Positions 35,719 to 44,149 of a stretch of DNA of 64,000 nucleotides are shown one piece after another. Every line of letters starts with the position of its first letter. The stretch's first letter is position 1. Below the pieces are notes generated by a model that saw only the letters and a program-made list of their open reading frames with translations, ran no database searches and was not told the origin of the DNA. The stretch lies in the NCBI RefSeq assembly GCF_002929375.1, contig NZ_PJIP01000009.1:1-64000 (forward strand), read 5' to 3'. The position numbers and the translations under genes were made by a program. Source of the stretch: Arthrobacter sp. DWC3 (GTDB lineage: Bacteria; Actinomycetota; Actinomycetes; Actinomycetales; Micrococcaceae).

Positions 35719-36920
35719 GCCGATATGCCGTGGTGACCACGGACTCCAGCTACACCTCCCGTCTCGGGGCGGCCGCCATCGGTGCCCTCGAAGGCGAGGT
35801 CCATGCGTGGAGCGGGCCCTCCTTCCCGGAGCAGCCGCAGGATGTCCTGGCCCAGCTGACCCAGCCCGTGCTCCTCGACGTGGTGGTGCTCGGTCCGGGC
35901 GTCCCGCTCGATCAGGCCCTGAAACTCGCGGTCGCCTTCGAGGTGCAGCGCCCTGAGGTGGCCGTGCTCCTCGTGGCGCAACCCACCCCCGACGTCGTAC
36001 TGGCCGCGATGCGCGCCGGTATCCGCGACGTGCTCGAACCCGAGGCCGAGACGGCAGCCATCACCGTGCTGCTGCACCGCGCCGTCCGCAACGCTGCGAT
36101 CCGTCGGCGGACGCCCGACGCCGGAGGCCACGCGGGCACCGGCGGACCGAACGGACGGGTGATCGCCGTCGTCTCGCCCAAGGGAGGCGTGGGGAAGACG
36201 ACGGTGGCGAGCAACCTCGCCGTCGGCCTCGCTGCAACGGCCCCGCACAGTACGGTCCTCGTGGACCTCGACCTCCAGTTCGGCGACATCGCGAGCGCGC
36301 TCTCCATCTCCCCCGAGCATTCCGTGGCGGATGCCGTGCACGGCCCTGCCCGCCGGGACACCATGGTGCTCAAGTCCTTCCTCAGCGCCCACCCCACGGG
36401 TCTCTACGCCCTCTGCGCGCCTCCCACTCCGGATGCTGCCGAGCGGATGACCGCCGAGGACATCACCCACCTGATCGAGCAGCTCTCCGGCCAGTATCGC
36501 TACGTCATCATCGACACGGCACCCGGCCTGTCCGGTCACACCCTCGCCGCCATGGACAGGGCCTCGGACTTCGTCTTCGTGTGTGCAACGGACGTGCCGA
36601 GCGTCCGCGGCATGCGGAAGGAACTGGACGTCCTCGCCGAGCTCGGCATGATCCCCGTCAAGCGGCACATGGTGCTGAACGCCGCCGACCCCCGCGGAGG
36701 CGTCTCGGTCGACGACGTCAGGACCACTCTCGGCGTGCACGTGGACGTCGTCATCCCCTCGTCGCGTGCGCTGCGTCTGTCGACGAACCAGGGAATCCCG
36801 CTGACGCAACGCCAGGGCCGGGACCGGGCGTCGAAAGCCCTCCGCACCCTCGTGGCCCGGTTCTCGGCGCCGGTCGCTCCTGTGCGCAAGGGTGGCGCCC
36901 GCCACAGGGTGGGGGCCTGA
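35715..36920 (+). CDS. tadZ: TadZ/CpaE-like ATPase with N-terminal receiver-like domain
   Basis: A 401-residue MinD/ParA-type ATPase thought to place the Tad machine at the cell pole. Residues about 1-125 form a receiver-like domain without a clear phosphoacceptor. A glycine-rich linker leads to the deviant Walker A motif VSPKGGVGKTTVASNLAVGL at about 155-174, then LVDLDLQFGD and VIIDTAPGLSGHTL. The ATG overlaps the cpaB stop (ATGA), and the tadA ATG overlaps its own stop. Confidence 0.9.
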   Translation: MSRYAVVTTDSSYTSRLGAAAIGALEGEVHAWSGPSFPEQPQDVLAQLTQPVLLDVVVLGPGVPLDQALKLAVAFEVQRPEVAVLLVAQPTPDVVLAAMRAGIRDVLEPEAETAAITVLLHRAVRNAAIRRRTPDAGGHAGTGGPNGRVIAVVSPKGGVGKTTVASNLAVGLAATAPHSTVLVDLDLQFGDIASALSISPEHSVADAVHGPARRDTMVLKSFLSAHPTGLYALCAPPTPDAAERMTAEDITHLIEQLSGQYRYVIIDTAPGLSGHTLAAMDRASDFVFVCATDVPSVRGMRKELDVLAELGMIPVKRHMVLNAADPRGGVSVDDVRTTLGVHVDVVIPSSRALRLSTNQGIPLTQRQGRDRASKALRTLVARFSAPVAPVRKGGARHRVGA

Positions 36921-38410
36921 TGAACCTCGCACAGCGGCTCGAAGCGGCACGCAATGCCGGCGCCGACACGTCCGCGGCGCTGACACGAACTGCTGACCGC
37001 GAGCAGACTCCTGCCCCTCAGCCGCCCGCCCGGGCCACGTCGTCGACGACCGCCCTTCCCAGCGCCCCCGCCCCCGCTGTTCGGCAGGGCAGGGTGAATC
37101 CCACCGAAGCAGCACCTGCACGGGACGCCCTGGCGAAGCTCAAGGATCGCGCCGGCGCCATCCTCTTCGAGCGACTGGGGACGCGGCTCATGGACACCGC
37201 CCTCACCGAGGAGCAACTCCACTCACTGGTGCAGCAGGAGCTCACCGAGGTGGTGGAAGCCGAACAGGTCCCGCTCACGAAGGAGGAACGGCTGCGTCTC
37301 ATCAAGGGGGTGAGCGACGACGTCCTCGGCTACGGTCCCCTGCAGCACCTTCTCGACGACGAGAGCATCACCGAGATCATGGTGAACGGTCCGGACATGG
37401 TCTACGTCGAACAGCACGGAAGGCTCCTTCTGAGCGGCGTGCGCTTCGCCTCCGAAGCACACCTGCGGAAGGTCATCGAGCGGATCGTCGGGAAGGTGGG
37501 GCGTCGTATCGACGAATCGTCGCCGATGGTCGACGCCCGGCTGACCGACGGATCCCGGGTCAACGCCGTCGTGCCACCGCTGGCCATCAACGGGTCGTCC
37601 CTCACGGTGCGCAAGTTCGCTGCTGACCCTTTCCAGGTCCACGATCTCATCGGGTTCGGCACCTTGTCACCGGAGATGGCGGAGCTACTCGATGCCTGCG
37701 TGAAAGCGCGCCTGAACATCATCGTGTCCGGTGGCACCGGCACCGGCAAGACGACTCTTCTCAACGTGCTGTCCTCCTTCATCCCCGAGGACGAACGGAT
37801 CGTCACCATCGAGGACGCGGTGGAACTCCAGTTGCAGCAGGACCACGTGGTACGGCTCGAGAGCCGACCGAGCAATATCGAGGGCAAGGGTGAGATCACC
37901 ATTCGAGACCTGGTGCGGAACTCCCTTCGGATGAGGCCCGACAGGATCGTGGTGGGCGAGGTCCGCGGAGGCGAAACCCTGGACATGCTGCAGGCCATGA
38001 ACACCGGACACGACGGTTCGCTGTCGACGGTCCACTCGAACTCTCCCAGGGATGCCGTCTCCCGCCTGGAGACCCTCGTGCTCATGGCAGGAATGGACCT
38101 GCCGCTGCGCGCCGTCCGCGAACAGATCGCCTCGGCTGTGGACGTCATCGTCCAGCTGACCCGACTGCGCGACGGCACCCGGAGGGTGACACACGTCACC
38201 GAGGTGCAGGGCATGGAGGGCGAGATCGTCACGCTGCAGGACGCCTTCGTCTTCGACTACAGCGCGGGTCTCGATGCGGACGGCCGGTTCCTGGGCAGAC
38301 CCGTTCCCACAGGAGTCCGACCGCGCTTCACCGACCGCTTCACCGAACTCGGGATCACTCTGTCGCCGTCGGTGTTCACCCCGGTACCGGGGCGGGGTAA
38401 CGGCCGATGA
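36920..38410 (+). CDS. tadA: Flp pilus secretion ATPase TadA/CpaF
   Basis: A 496-residue secretion ATPase that powers Tad pilus extension. The start at 36920 (MNLAQRLEAARNAG) shares one base with the tadZ stop (TGATG). After a Pro/Ala-rich linker, the CpaF N-terminal domain contains GYGPLQHLLDDESITEIMVN. The catalytic core holds Walker A GGTGTGKTTLLN, the Asp box TIEDAVELQ, Walker B RIVVGEVRGGE and the His box TGHDGSLSTVHSN. All key residues are intact. Confidence 0.95.
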   Translation: MNLAQRLEAARNAGADTSAALTRTADREQTPAPQPPARATSSTTALPSAPAPAVRQGRVNPTEAAPARDALAKLKDRAGAILFERLGTRLMDTALTEEQLHSLVQQELTEVVEAEQVPLTKEERLRLIKGVSDDVLGYGPLQHLLDDESITEIMVNGPDMVYVEQHGRLLLSGVRFASEAHLRKVIERIVGKVGRRIDESSPMVDARLTDGSRVNAVVPPLAINGSSLTVRKFAADPFQVHDLIGFGTLSPEMAELLDACVKARLNIIVSGGTGTGKTTLLNVLSSFIPEDERIVTIEDAVELQLQQDHVVRLESRPSNIEGKGEITIRDLVRNSLRMRPDRIVVGEVRGGETLDMLQAMNTGHDGSLSTVHSNSPRDAVSRLETLVLMAGMDLPLRAVREQIASAVDVIVQLTRLRDGTRRVTHVTEVQGMEGEIVTLQDAFVFDYSAGLDADGRFLGRPVPTGVRPRFTDRFTELGITLSPSVFTPVPGRGNGR

Positions 38411-39333
38411 CACTTCTTCCGGGATTACTGCTCTGGTACGCCGCACTCGGTGTGACAGTCTTCTTCGTCCTCTTCCCTGTCCGCACCCGGAACCTCCTGA
38501 ACGCGGGTGCGGACGCTCGCCCCGACCACGCGCAGGGTAGCCTCGCCCTGCGCGTGACGGTTCGGGTGGAACAGGTCCTCCGTCGCCGGAACTACAGCGG
38601 AGCCCTGTCGAGAGCGCTCGAAGAGGCCGGGCTGGTGATGAGCGCCGCCGAATTCGTGGTCTTCGCCGCCGTCGGGACGATCGTGCTCGCCGGCATCGCC
38701 AGTCTCACGGGCGGCGTGCTGCCCGTGCTGGCGGCGCTCATCGCGGGCCCGTTCGCAGCGCGGGTGGTGCTGCGAATCCTCGCCGCACGGCGTCGCGCCA
38801 CGTTCGCCGCCCAGCTCGACGAGACCCTCCAGCTGCTCGCAGGAGGACTCCGAGCCGGCCACAGTCTCCTCCGCGCCATCGATGCTGCGGCGGAGGAATC
38901 CGAGGCCCCGACGTCGGAGGAGTTCTCGCGCATCATCAATGAGACGAGGTTGGGACGGGACATCGGGGAGGCTCTCGACGACGCCGCCCTCCGGATGCAT
39001 TCGGAGGACTTCTCCTGGGTGGCGCAGGCCATCGCCATCCATCGGGAGGTGGGGGGCAATCTCGCCGACGTACTGGATGGCGTGGGGCATACGATCCGCG
39101 AGCGCAATCAGATCCGCGGGCAGGTGCAGTCACTCAGTGCCGAAGGGCGCATCTCCGCACTGGTGCTCATGGTGCTGCCTTTCGCGCTCGGAGGGATCCT
39201 CGTGATCATCAGCCCGGGGTACATGGACCCGCTCGTCCAGCATCCCGTCGGTGTGGCGATGATCGCGGCCTCCGTGGTGCTGCTCGTCGTGGGTGCGCTG
39301 TGGCTCCGCAAAGTGGTCAGCTTCCGCTTCTGA
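38407..39333 (+). CDS. tadB: Flp pilus assembly protein TadB
   Basis: 308 residues with about four membrane segments and one type II secretion system F domain (about 165-290: LDETLQLLAGGLRAGHSLLRA, then VAQAIAIHREVGGNLADVLD). TadB and TadC form the inner-membrane platform on which TadA acts. The ATG overlaps the tadA stop (ATGA). Confidence 0.92.
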   Translation: MTLLPGLLLWYAALGVTVFFVLFPVRTRNLLNAGADARPDHAQGSLALRVTVRVEQVLRRRNYSGALSRALEEAGLVMSAAEFVVFAAVGTIVLAGIASLTGGVLPVLAALIAGPFAARVVLRILAARRRATFAAQLDETLQLLAGGLRAGHSLLRAIDAAAEESEAPTSEEFSRIINETRLGRDIGEALDDAALRMHSEDFSWVAQAIAIHREVGGNLADVLDGVGHTIRERNQIRGQVQSLSAEGRISALVLMVLPFALGGILVIISPGYMDPLVQHPVGVAMIAASVVLLVVGALWLRKVVSFRF

Positions 39334-39376
39334 CCAGCCCCCCCGATCCACCTGACTTCCTGAAGGAGGACGCTTC

Positions 39377-40264
39377 ATGACCTCACACGCTGCGCTGATC
39401 GCCGGCATCGGATTCCTCGTTCTCGCGCTCCTGCTGCTGTGCTGGTCCGTCCTGGGATCGCGCGTTGCTGGTAGCCACGAGATCCAGGAGAACCTCCGCC
39501 GCGGGCTGGCCCAGCCGTCTGCCCGGAAGCCGGCCCGCGGTAGGGCCTTCGAGGCGCTCGCGAGTCGCTTCACCCCTCGGCGGTTCGTGGCGAGACTGGA
39601 CCGGCAACTCTCCCTGGCCGGCCGCCCAGCGGCATGGCCCCTGCGGAGGCTCGTGGCCGCGAAACTGGCCCTCGCGGCAGTCGCCGTAGCTCTCGGACTC
39701 CTGCTGGTGAGCAGTACCCCGAGCGCTCCGATGGTGTTGCTCGCCGGCGGATCGGCTGTCTTCGCGTACTTCGTGCCGGACCTCCTGGTCTACAGTCGCG
39801 GAACGGAGAGGCAAGCGGCCATCGCGCTGGAGCTGCCGGACACGCTGGACCAGATGACCATCGCAGTGGAGGCAGGGCTCGGCTTCGACGCCGCGATGTC
39901 CCGCACCGGCCAGAACGGCAAGGGACCACTGGCCGCCGAACTGGTGCGGACCCTCCAGGACATGCACCTGGGAATGTCACGGCGCGAGGCGTACTCGGCA
40001 CTCGCTGCGCGGACGTCGGCGCCGGACCTGCGCCGCTTCGTCAACGCGATCCTGCAGGCCGACAGGTACGGCATCTCGATTTCCGCCGTGCTCCGGACCC
40101 AGGCCGCCGAGATGCGCGTCAGGCGTCGGCAACGAGCCGAGGAGAAGGCGATGAAGATTCCCGTGAAAGTACTCTTTCCGCTCATGGTCTGCATCATGCC
40201 GGTGCTCTTCATCGTCCTGCTCGGCCCGGCGTTCATCAATGTCATGACGACGTTCGGCGGGTGA
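39377..40264 (+). CDS. tadC: Flp pilus assembly protein TadC
   Basis: 295 residues with membrane segments at both ends and in the middle, and an F domain (ELPDTLDQMTIAVEAGLGFDA; LADRYGISISAVLR-like segment near 235). It is the partner of TadB in the platform. An AAGGAGG site eight bases before the ATG is among the strongest in the window, although the gene begins 43 bases after tadB. A weak hairpin (40304-40326) follows it. Confidence 0.92.
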   Translation: MTSHAALIAGIGFLVLALLLLCWSVLGSRVAGSHEIQENLRRGLAQPSARKPARGRAFEALASRFTPRRFVARLDRQLSLAGRPAAWPLRRLVAAKLALAAVAVALGLLLVSSTPSAPMVLLAGGSAVFAYFVPDLLVYSRGTERQAAIALELPDTLDQMTIAVEAGLGFDAAMSRTGQNGKGPLAAELVRTLQDMHLGMSRREAYSALAARTSAPDLRRFVNAILQADRYGISISAVLRTQAAEMRVRRRQRAEEKAMKIPVKVLFPLMVCIMPVLFIVLLGPAFINVMTTFGG

Positions 40265-40348
40265 ACCCGGATCAGCACTTCCGCATTTCCTGCTCAGCAT
40301 CCGCCGACGTCGTGGAAAACCGTCGGATCGCGGTCGTAGCCTGAGGGT

Positions 40349-40726
40349 GTGCTGTCGAATAGTGCCCCGAAGGAGCTCCCACTGCTGGACCTCACCGTCC
40401 TCTCCCACCTCGAGCGGCAACTGAACGACGCCCAACCGGCCCGAGCCTTCGCCCGCGACTACATCACCGGGTTCGGCGACCGCTACCTCCGGCTCGAGAG
40501 TTCCGTCAGCAACCGCGACTTCCCCGCCGCCCTGGACGCCGCCCTCAGCCTCCGCAACTCGTCCGCCATGGTCGGCGCCGAACGGCTCTCGGCCCTCGCT
40601 GCGGACTTCGAGGCCGCCGTGGCCTCCTCCGACCTCGACACCGCCCGTGAGGCCCTGCCCGGGATCGAACGCTGCGGACTGGACACCATCCTGGAACTCG
40701 AGGCCCGCTACCTTTCGTCGGCCTGA
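40349..40726 (+). CDS. Hpt-like protein lacking the phosphoacceptor histidine
   Basis: A 125-residue, wholly helical protein starting at a GTG. The segment at 64-80 (AALSLRNSSAMVGAERL) lines up with the Hpt signature AHxLKGxxxxxGAxxL: Leu66 stands where the histidine should be, and Arg69 and Asn70 replace Lys-Gly. Flanking helices (YITGFGDRYLRLE; LEARYL) fit the four-helix bundle. It therefore cannot relay phosphate in the usual way and may instead bind a receiver or kinase, as do other histidine-less Hpt folds. It stands between tadC and the response regulator gene, which reads toward it. The domain match is by eye. Confidence 0.6.
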   Translation: MLSNSAPKELPLLDLTVLSHLERQLNDAQPARAFARDYITGFGDRYLRLESSVSNRDFPAALDAALSLRNSSAMVGAERLSALAADFEAAVASSDLDTAREALPGIERCGLDTILELEARYLSSA

Positions 40727-40768
40727 CGCTGCCGGCCGGAACCGGCGGCGCCCAGCACCGGTCCGCTC

Positions 40769-41560
40769 TCAGGAACGGGCAGAGGTCAGCCGGTAGCCGA
40801 CACCACGCACCGTCTGCAGCCAGCGCGGGTTCTTCGGGTCCTCGTCGAGCTTCCGCCGCAGGTTCCCGATATGCACCTCGATGGCACGCTCGTCCGAGTC
40901 GCTGATGTAGGTGTCCTCGCCGTAGTAGTCACCTCGGACCACCCGCACCAGATCCGCCTTGGTCCTCACGGCACCGTTGCTCTTCAGCATCTCGTTGAGG
41001 AGGTCGAACTCGCTCCTGGTGAGCGGCAGGTCACGCCCGTCGAGCACCACCGTGCGGGCAGCCGCGTTGAGGGCGAGTCCGTTGTGCTCGACGACGGTGG
41101 GGGGCGCAACCGCTGCAACGGGCGCAGCGGGAGGAACCAGGGGTGTCACAGCAGCAGGAACGGGCGGTGCGGACACCCGGTCGGGGACCACCCGGGGACG
41201 GCGCAGCATCGCCGCGATCCTCGCCCGCAGCTCCCGCGGCCGGAACGGCTTCGTGAGGTAGTCGTCGGCGCCCGACTGCAGGGCCGTCAGGGTATCGAGT
41301 TCGTCGCCCCGCGAGGTCAGCATCACCACGTAGCAGGTACTGAAGGCACGGATGCGCCGCAGCACCTCGTAGCCGTCGATATCGGGCAGCCCGACGTCCA
41401 CGGTGACCACGGCCGCGTCGTGGTCCCGGACCAGATCGACGCCCGCCCGTCCGCCCGGCGCCACATGGACGTCGAATCCCGACTGCCGAAGGACGGCCGC
41501 CACGAGGTTCCGTACGTCGGCGTCGTCCTCGATGACCACTGCCACTCCCGGATCACTCAT
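40769..41560 (-). CDS. OmpR/PhoB-family response regulator
   Basis: 263 residues starting at 41560 (MSDPGVAVVIEDDADVRNL) after a GGAGG site; the longer open frame upstream is not coding. The receiver has acidic residues Glu11-Asp12-Asp13, phosphoacceptor Asp55 (TVDVGLPDIDGYEVL), Thr/Ser in MLTSRG and Lys in YLTKPF. A 35-residue Pro/Ala/Val-rich linker separates it from a complete winged-helix domain ending WLQTVRGVGYRLTS. It is divergent from the histidine kinase across a 196-base promoter region and is its likely partner. Targets are probably among the tad genes, but this is inference from position. Confidence 0.93.
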   Translation of the reverse strand: MSDPGVAVVIEDDADVRNLVAAVLRQSGFDVHVAPGGRAGVDLVRDHDAAVVTVDVGLPDIDGYEVLRRIRAFSTCYVVMLTSRGDELDTLTALQSGADDYLTKPFRPRELRARIAAMLRRPRVVPDRVSAPPVPAAVTPLVPPAAPVAAVAPPTVVEHNGLALNAAARTVVLDGRDLPLTRSEFDLLNEMLKSNGAVRTKADLVRVVRGDYYGEDTYISDSDERAIEVHIGNLRRKLDEDPKNPRWLQTVRGVGYRLTSARS

Positions 41561-41656
41561 TCGCCTCCGGCCCCCTTCCGACCTGCATTGCGACCAGTCC
41601 CACTCCTCATGATCCCCATTGTGCATCGCCCCGGCAGCGAATCGCGCCGCGTTGCA

Positions 41657-41684
41657 TTCCAAAACGCGGGCCGGACCACATAAT
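41657..41684 (+). promoter_or_regulatory. weak candidate promoter for the kinase-peptidase pair
   Basis: In the 196-base gap between the divergent regulator and kinase genes, TTCCAA (41657-41662), a 16-base spacer and CATAAT (41679-41684) could form a promoter reading toward the kinase. The -10 matches at five of six positions, the -35 at three. I see no clear counterpart toward the regulator. Confidence 0.3.
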
Positions 41685-41756
41685 GGGAACAGTACGTAGG
41701 TCTCAGCGTCGGAAAGTTCCTCACAATGCAGTACCCCCTCTCTTCCCGGAAGATGC

Positions 41757-43439
41757 ATGCCTAGGGATGCCGGCGGCGCGCGACTGCGCGCGGTCGCCTC
41801 GAAGGTGAGCATCAGTCCTTCCGTGGTGCTCTGTCAGGTCCCCCTGACCCTGATCGTCGTGGTCATCGGGGTGACGGCCCCCCTCCTTCGACCCGGTCTG
41901 GCGACCGACCCCACGTTCGACCTGGGGTTCTCGATGATCCTGGTGCTCCTGGCGCTGTCGGTCATCGTGCCATGGCGGGAACTGCCCCCGGGGTACCTGT
42001 TGATCGTTCCGATCCTCGACTTCGTCGCGATCGCCCTGGTCCGCGCCGGCGCCATGGAGACGCAGCCCGCCCTCGGCGTGCTCGTCGTCTTCCCCGTGCT
42101 CTGGTTGGTGCGCTCCTCGCTACCCCTGTGGGCGTCGCTGTCCCTCACCGTGCTCGGCTCGCTGCTCGTCACGTCCTGGCCACTGCTCGGATCCTTCGAT
42201 CCGGCCCACCTGCGGTCCTACCTCGGCCTCCTGCTGCTGCCGGTCGTCATGCTGTGCATCGCCGTCATCATCCACGTGATGAGCGCAGGTGCACGGGCCC
42301 GGGAGCTCGAGATCGAGCGCAAGGACCGCGAGCTCAACGAGTTGCTACGCGCAGCCATCGATCGTGAGCGGGTGCTCACGGCCATCCTCAACACCGTCGA
42401 CGTCGGTCTGACGGCGGTCGACGCGCACGGCAACACCACCCTCACGAACCGCCAGCAGGAGCTGTTCAACCGACTGTCCGGCCACGACGACGCCCACGCG
42501 GGCCTCGTCTTCGGCAGCGACCGCGTGACGCCGCTGGCGGTCGACAGGCAGCCGGTCTACCGGGCCCTCACAGGAGAGACGTTCGCGGACGAGCTCATCT
42601 GGGTGGGCGACGGCGACGCACAGCGCGCCCTCTCGACCGCCGCACGCCCCATCAAGAACGCCGACGGCGGTATCGCCGGCGCGCTGATCGCCTGCAGCGA
42701 CGTGACGGAACTGGTGGAGGCCGTCTCGGCGAAGGATGCCTTCATCTCGAACATCTCCCACGAGTTCCACGCCCCGCTGACCTCGGTGCTCGGGTACCTC
42801 GAACTCGTGCTCGAGGACGAGCACCCGTTGCCGGAGCACCTCAGGGGATACGTCGACGTCGCCGGCCGCAACGCCGAACGCGTGCTCCACCTCGTCGCGG
42901 ACCTCCTCTCGACCGCCGGGGACCGCGTCCGGGTGCACCCGCGGCCCGTGGACCTCGCCGCACTGATCGAGATGAGCGTGCGGTCCAACAGGCTCAGGGC
43001 GCACAAGAACGACGTGAGGCTGAGGACCGACGCCCAGACTCCCCTCTGGACGCTCATCGACCCGCTCAGGATCTCGCAGGTGCTCGACAACCTGCTCTCC
43101 AACGCCATCAAGTACTCCCCCGACGGCGGCGTGGTGACCATCCGCGCCGAGGAGTCGGAGTCCGAAATCAGCCTGCACGTCGAGGACAGGGGCATGGGCA
43201 TGACCGAGCAGGAGGCCCGGCAGGTCTTCTCCCGCTTCTACCGCACGCCGTCGGCCCGCCACTCCGCCATCGACGGCGCCGGCCTCGGGCTCGCGATCAC
43301 CAAGTCCATCGTGGAGAGTCACGGCGGGTCGATCTCCTGCGTCAGTGCGCCGGGCAAGGGCAGCCGCTTCACGGTGACCCTGCCCGTCAACGGCGAAGTG
43401 AGCCGCATGCCCCAGGACTCGATCGGCGAGTCCGTCTAG
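41757..43439 (+). CDS. membrane sensor histidine kinase
   Basis: 560 residues. The first 190 contain about five to six membrane segments with very short loops, so the signal is probably sensed in the membrane. A coiled-coil linker (ARARELEIERKDRELNELL) leads to a PAS-like domain (about 205-320). The dimerisation domain carries His335 in ISHEFHAPLTSVLG; the usual Arg-Thr after Glu-Phe is His-Ala. The ATPase domain has an N-box DNLLSNAIKYSPDGG, G1 EDRGMGM and G2 GAGLGLAITKSI. The prepilin peptidase gene starts directly after its stop, so both are expressed together. Confidence 0.92.
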   Translation: MPRDAGGARLRAVASKVSISPSVVLCQVPLTLIVVVIGVTAPLLRPGLATDPTFDLGFSMILVLLALSVIVPWRELPPGYLLIVPILDFVAIALVRAGAMETQPALGVLVVFPVLWLVRSSLPLWASLSLTVLGSLLVTSWPLLGSFDPAHLRSYLGLLLLPVVMLCIAVIIHVMSAGARARELEIERKDRELNELLRAAIDRERVLTAILNTVDVGLTAVDAHGNTTLTNRQQELFNRLSGHDDAHAGLVFGSDRVTPLAVDRQPVYRALTGETFADELIWVGDGDAQRALSTAARPIKNADGGIAGALIACSDVTELVEAVSAKDAFISNISHEFHAPLTSVLGYLELVLEDEHPLPEHLRGYVDVAGRNAERVLHLVADLLSTAGDRVRVHPRPVDLAALIEMSVRSNRLRAHKNDVRLRTDAQTPLWTLIDPLRISQVLDNLLSNAIKYSPDGGVVTIRAEESESEISLHVEDRGMGMTEQEARQVFSRFYRTPSARHSAIDGAGLGLAITKSIVESHGGSISCVSAPGKGSRFTVTLPVNGEVSRMPQDSIGESV

Positions 43440-44063
43440 ATGCTCCTCCACCTCGCGCTCGGCGTGGTCGCCGGAGGCGCCGCCTATGCCCTGTTCGCCC
43501 TCCCCCAGAAGGATCCCCGCACGGTCCTGCCCGTGACCTGGCGCGTCCCGCTCACGGTATTCGCCGGCGTGCTGGCGGGCGCGGGGAGCGCGGCGGCCGA
43601 CGACGCCTGGAACGGGCCGCTGGTGGCCGTCCTCGCGGCATTCGGCGTGGTGCTGGGCGCCGTGGACCTGCGGTCCGAACTGCTGCCGAACGCCATCCTG
43701 CTGCGGTTCACCGCCGTCACCGTTCCGGTGCTGTTCCTCGCGGCCCTCGGGACCGGCGGTTGGAGCGGGCTGCTCGGCGCTGCAGCGGGCAGCGCGACCC
43801 TGTTCACCGTGTACCTCCTCCTGGCCCTCATCTCCCCCGCGGGCATGGGCATGGGCGACGTGAAGCTCGCAGCCGTGCTCGGCCTCGTCGGCGGGTGGGC
43901 CGGGTCCGCTGCCTGGCTGGGGACACTGCTGGGCGGGTTCCTGCTCGGTGGCGTGGCAGGCGTAGCGGTCCTCGTGCTGCGCCGCGGCTCACGGGGTTCG
44001 ACGTTCCCGTTCGGTCCCGGCATGCTGCTCGCCGCGTTCGCGAGCCTCGTGCTCCTGGGCTAG
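43440..44063 (+). CDS. prepilin peptidase, A24 family (TadV/CpaA-like)
   Basis: 207 residues with about six membrane segments. The two catalytic aspartates lie in DLRSELLPNAIL (about 78-89) and in the signature GMGMGDVKLAAVLGLVGG (about 137-154). The N-terminal cytosolic cysteine/methylase domain of classical PilD enzymes is absent, as in TadV. It should cleave Flp and TadE. The ATG follows the kinase stop with no gap (TAGATG). Processing is thus under the same promoter as the sensor. Confidence 0.92.
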   Translation: MLLHLALGVVAGGAAYALFALPQKDPRTVLPVTWRVPLTVFAGVLAGAGSAAADDAWNGPLVAVLAAFGVVLGAVDLRSELLPNAILLRFTAVTVPVLFLAALGTGGWSGLLGAAAGSATLFTVYLLLALISPAGMGMGDVKLAAVLGLVGGWAGSAAWLGTLLGGFLLGGVAGVAVLVLRRGSRGSTFPFGPGMLLAAFASLVLLG

Positions 44064-44149
44064 AGCTGCCCTCCACGGCGGCGCGAGTCGACACCGCTCC
44101 GAGACCTGGACACGGGGACTCCATGGCGGAGCAGGGGTGGAACCGCTGC

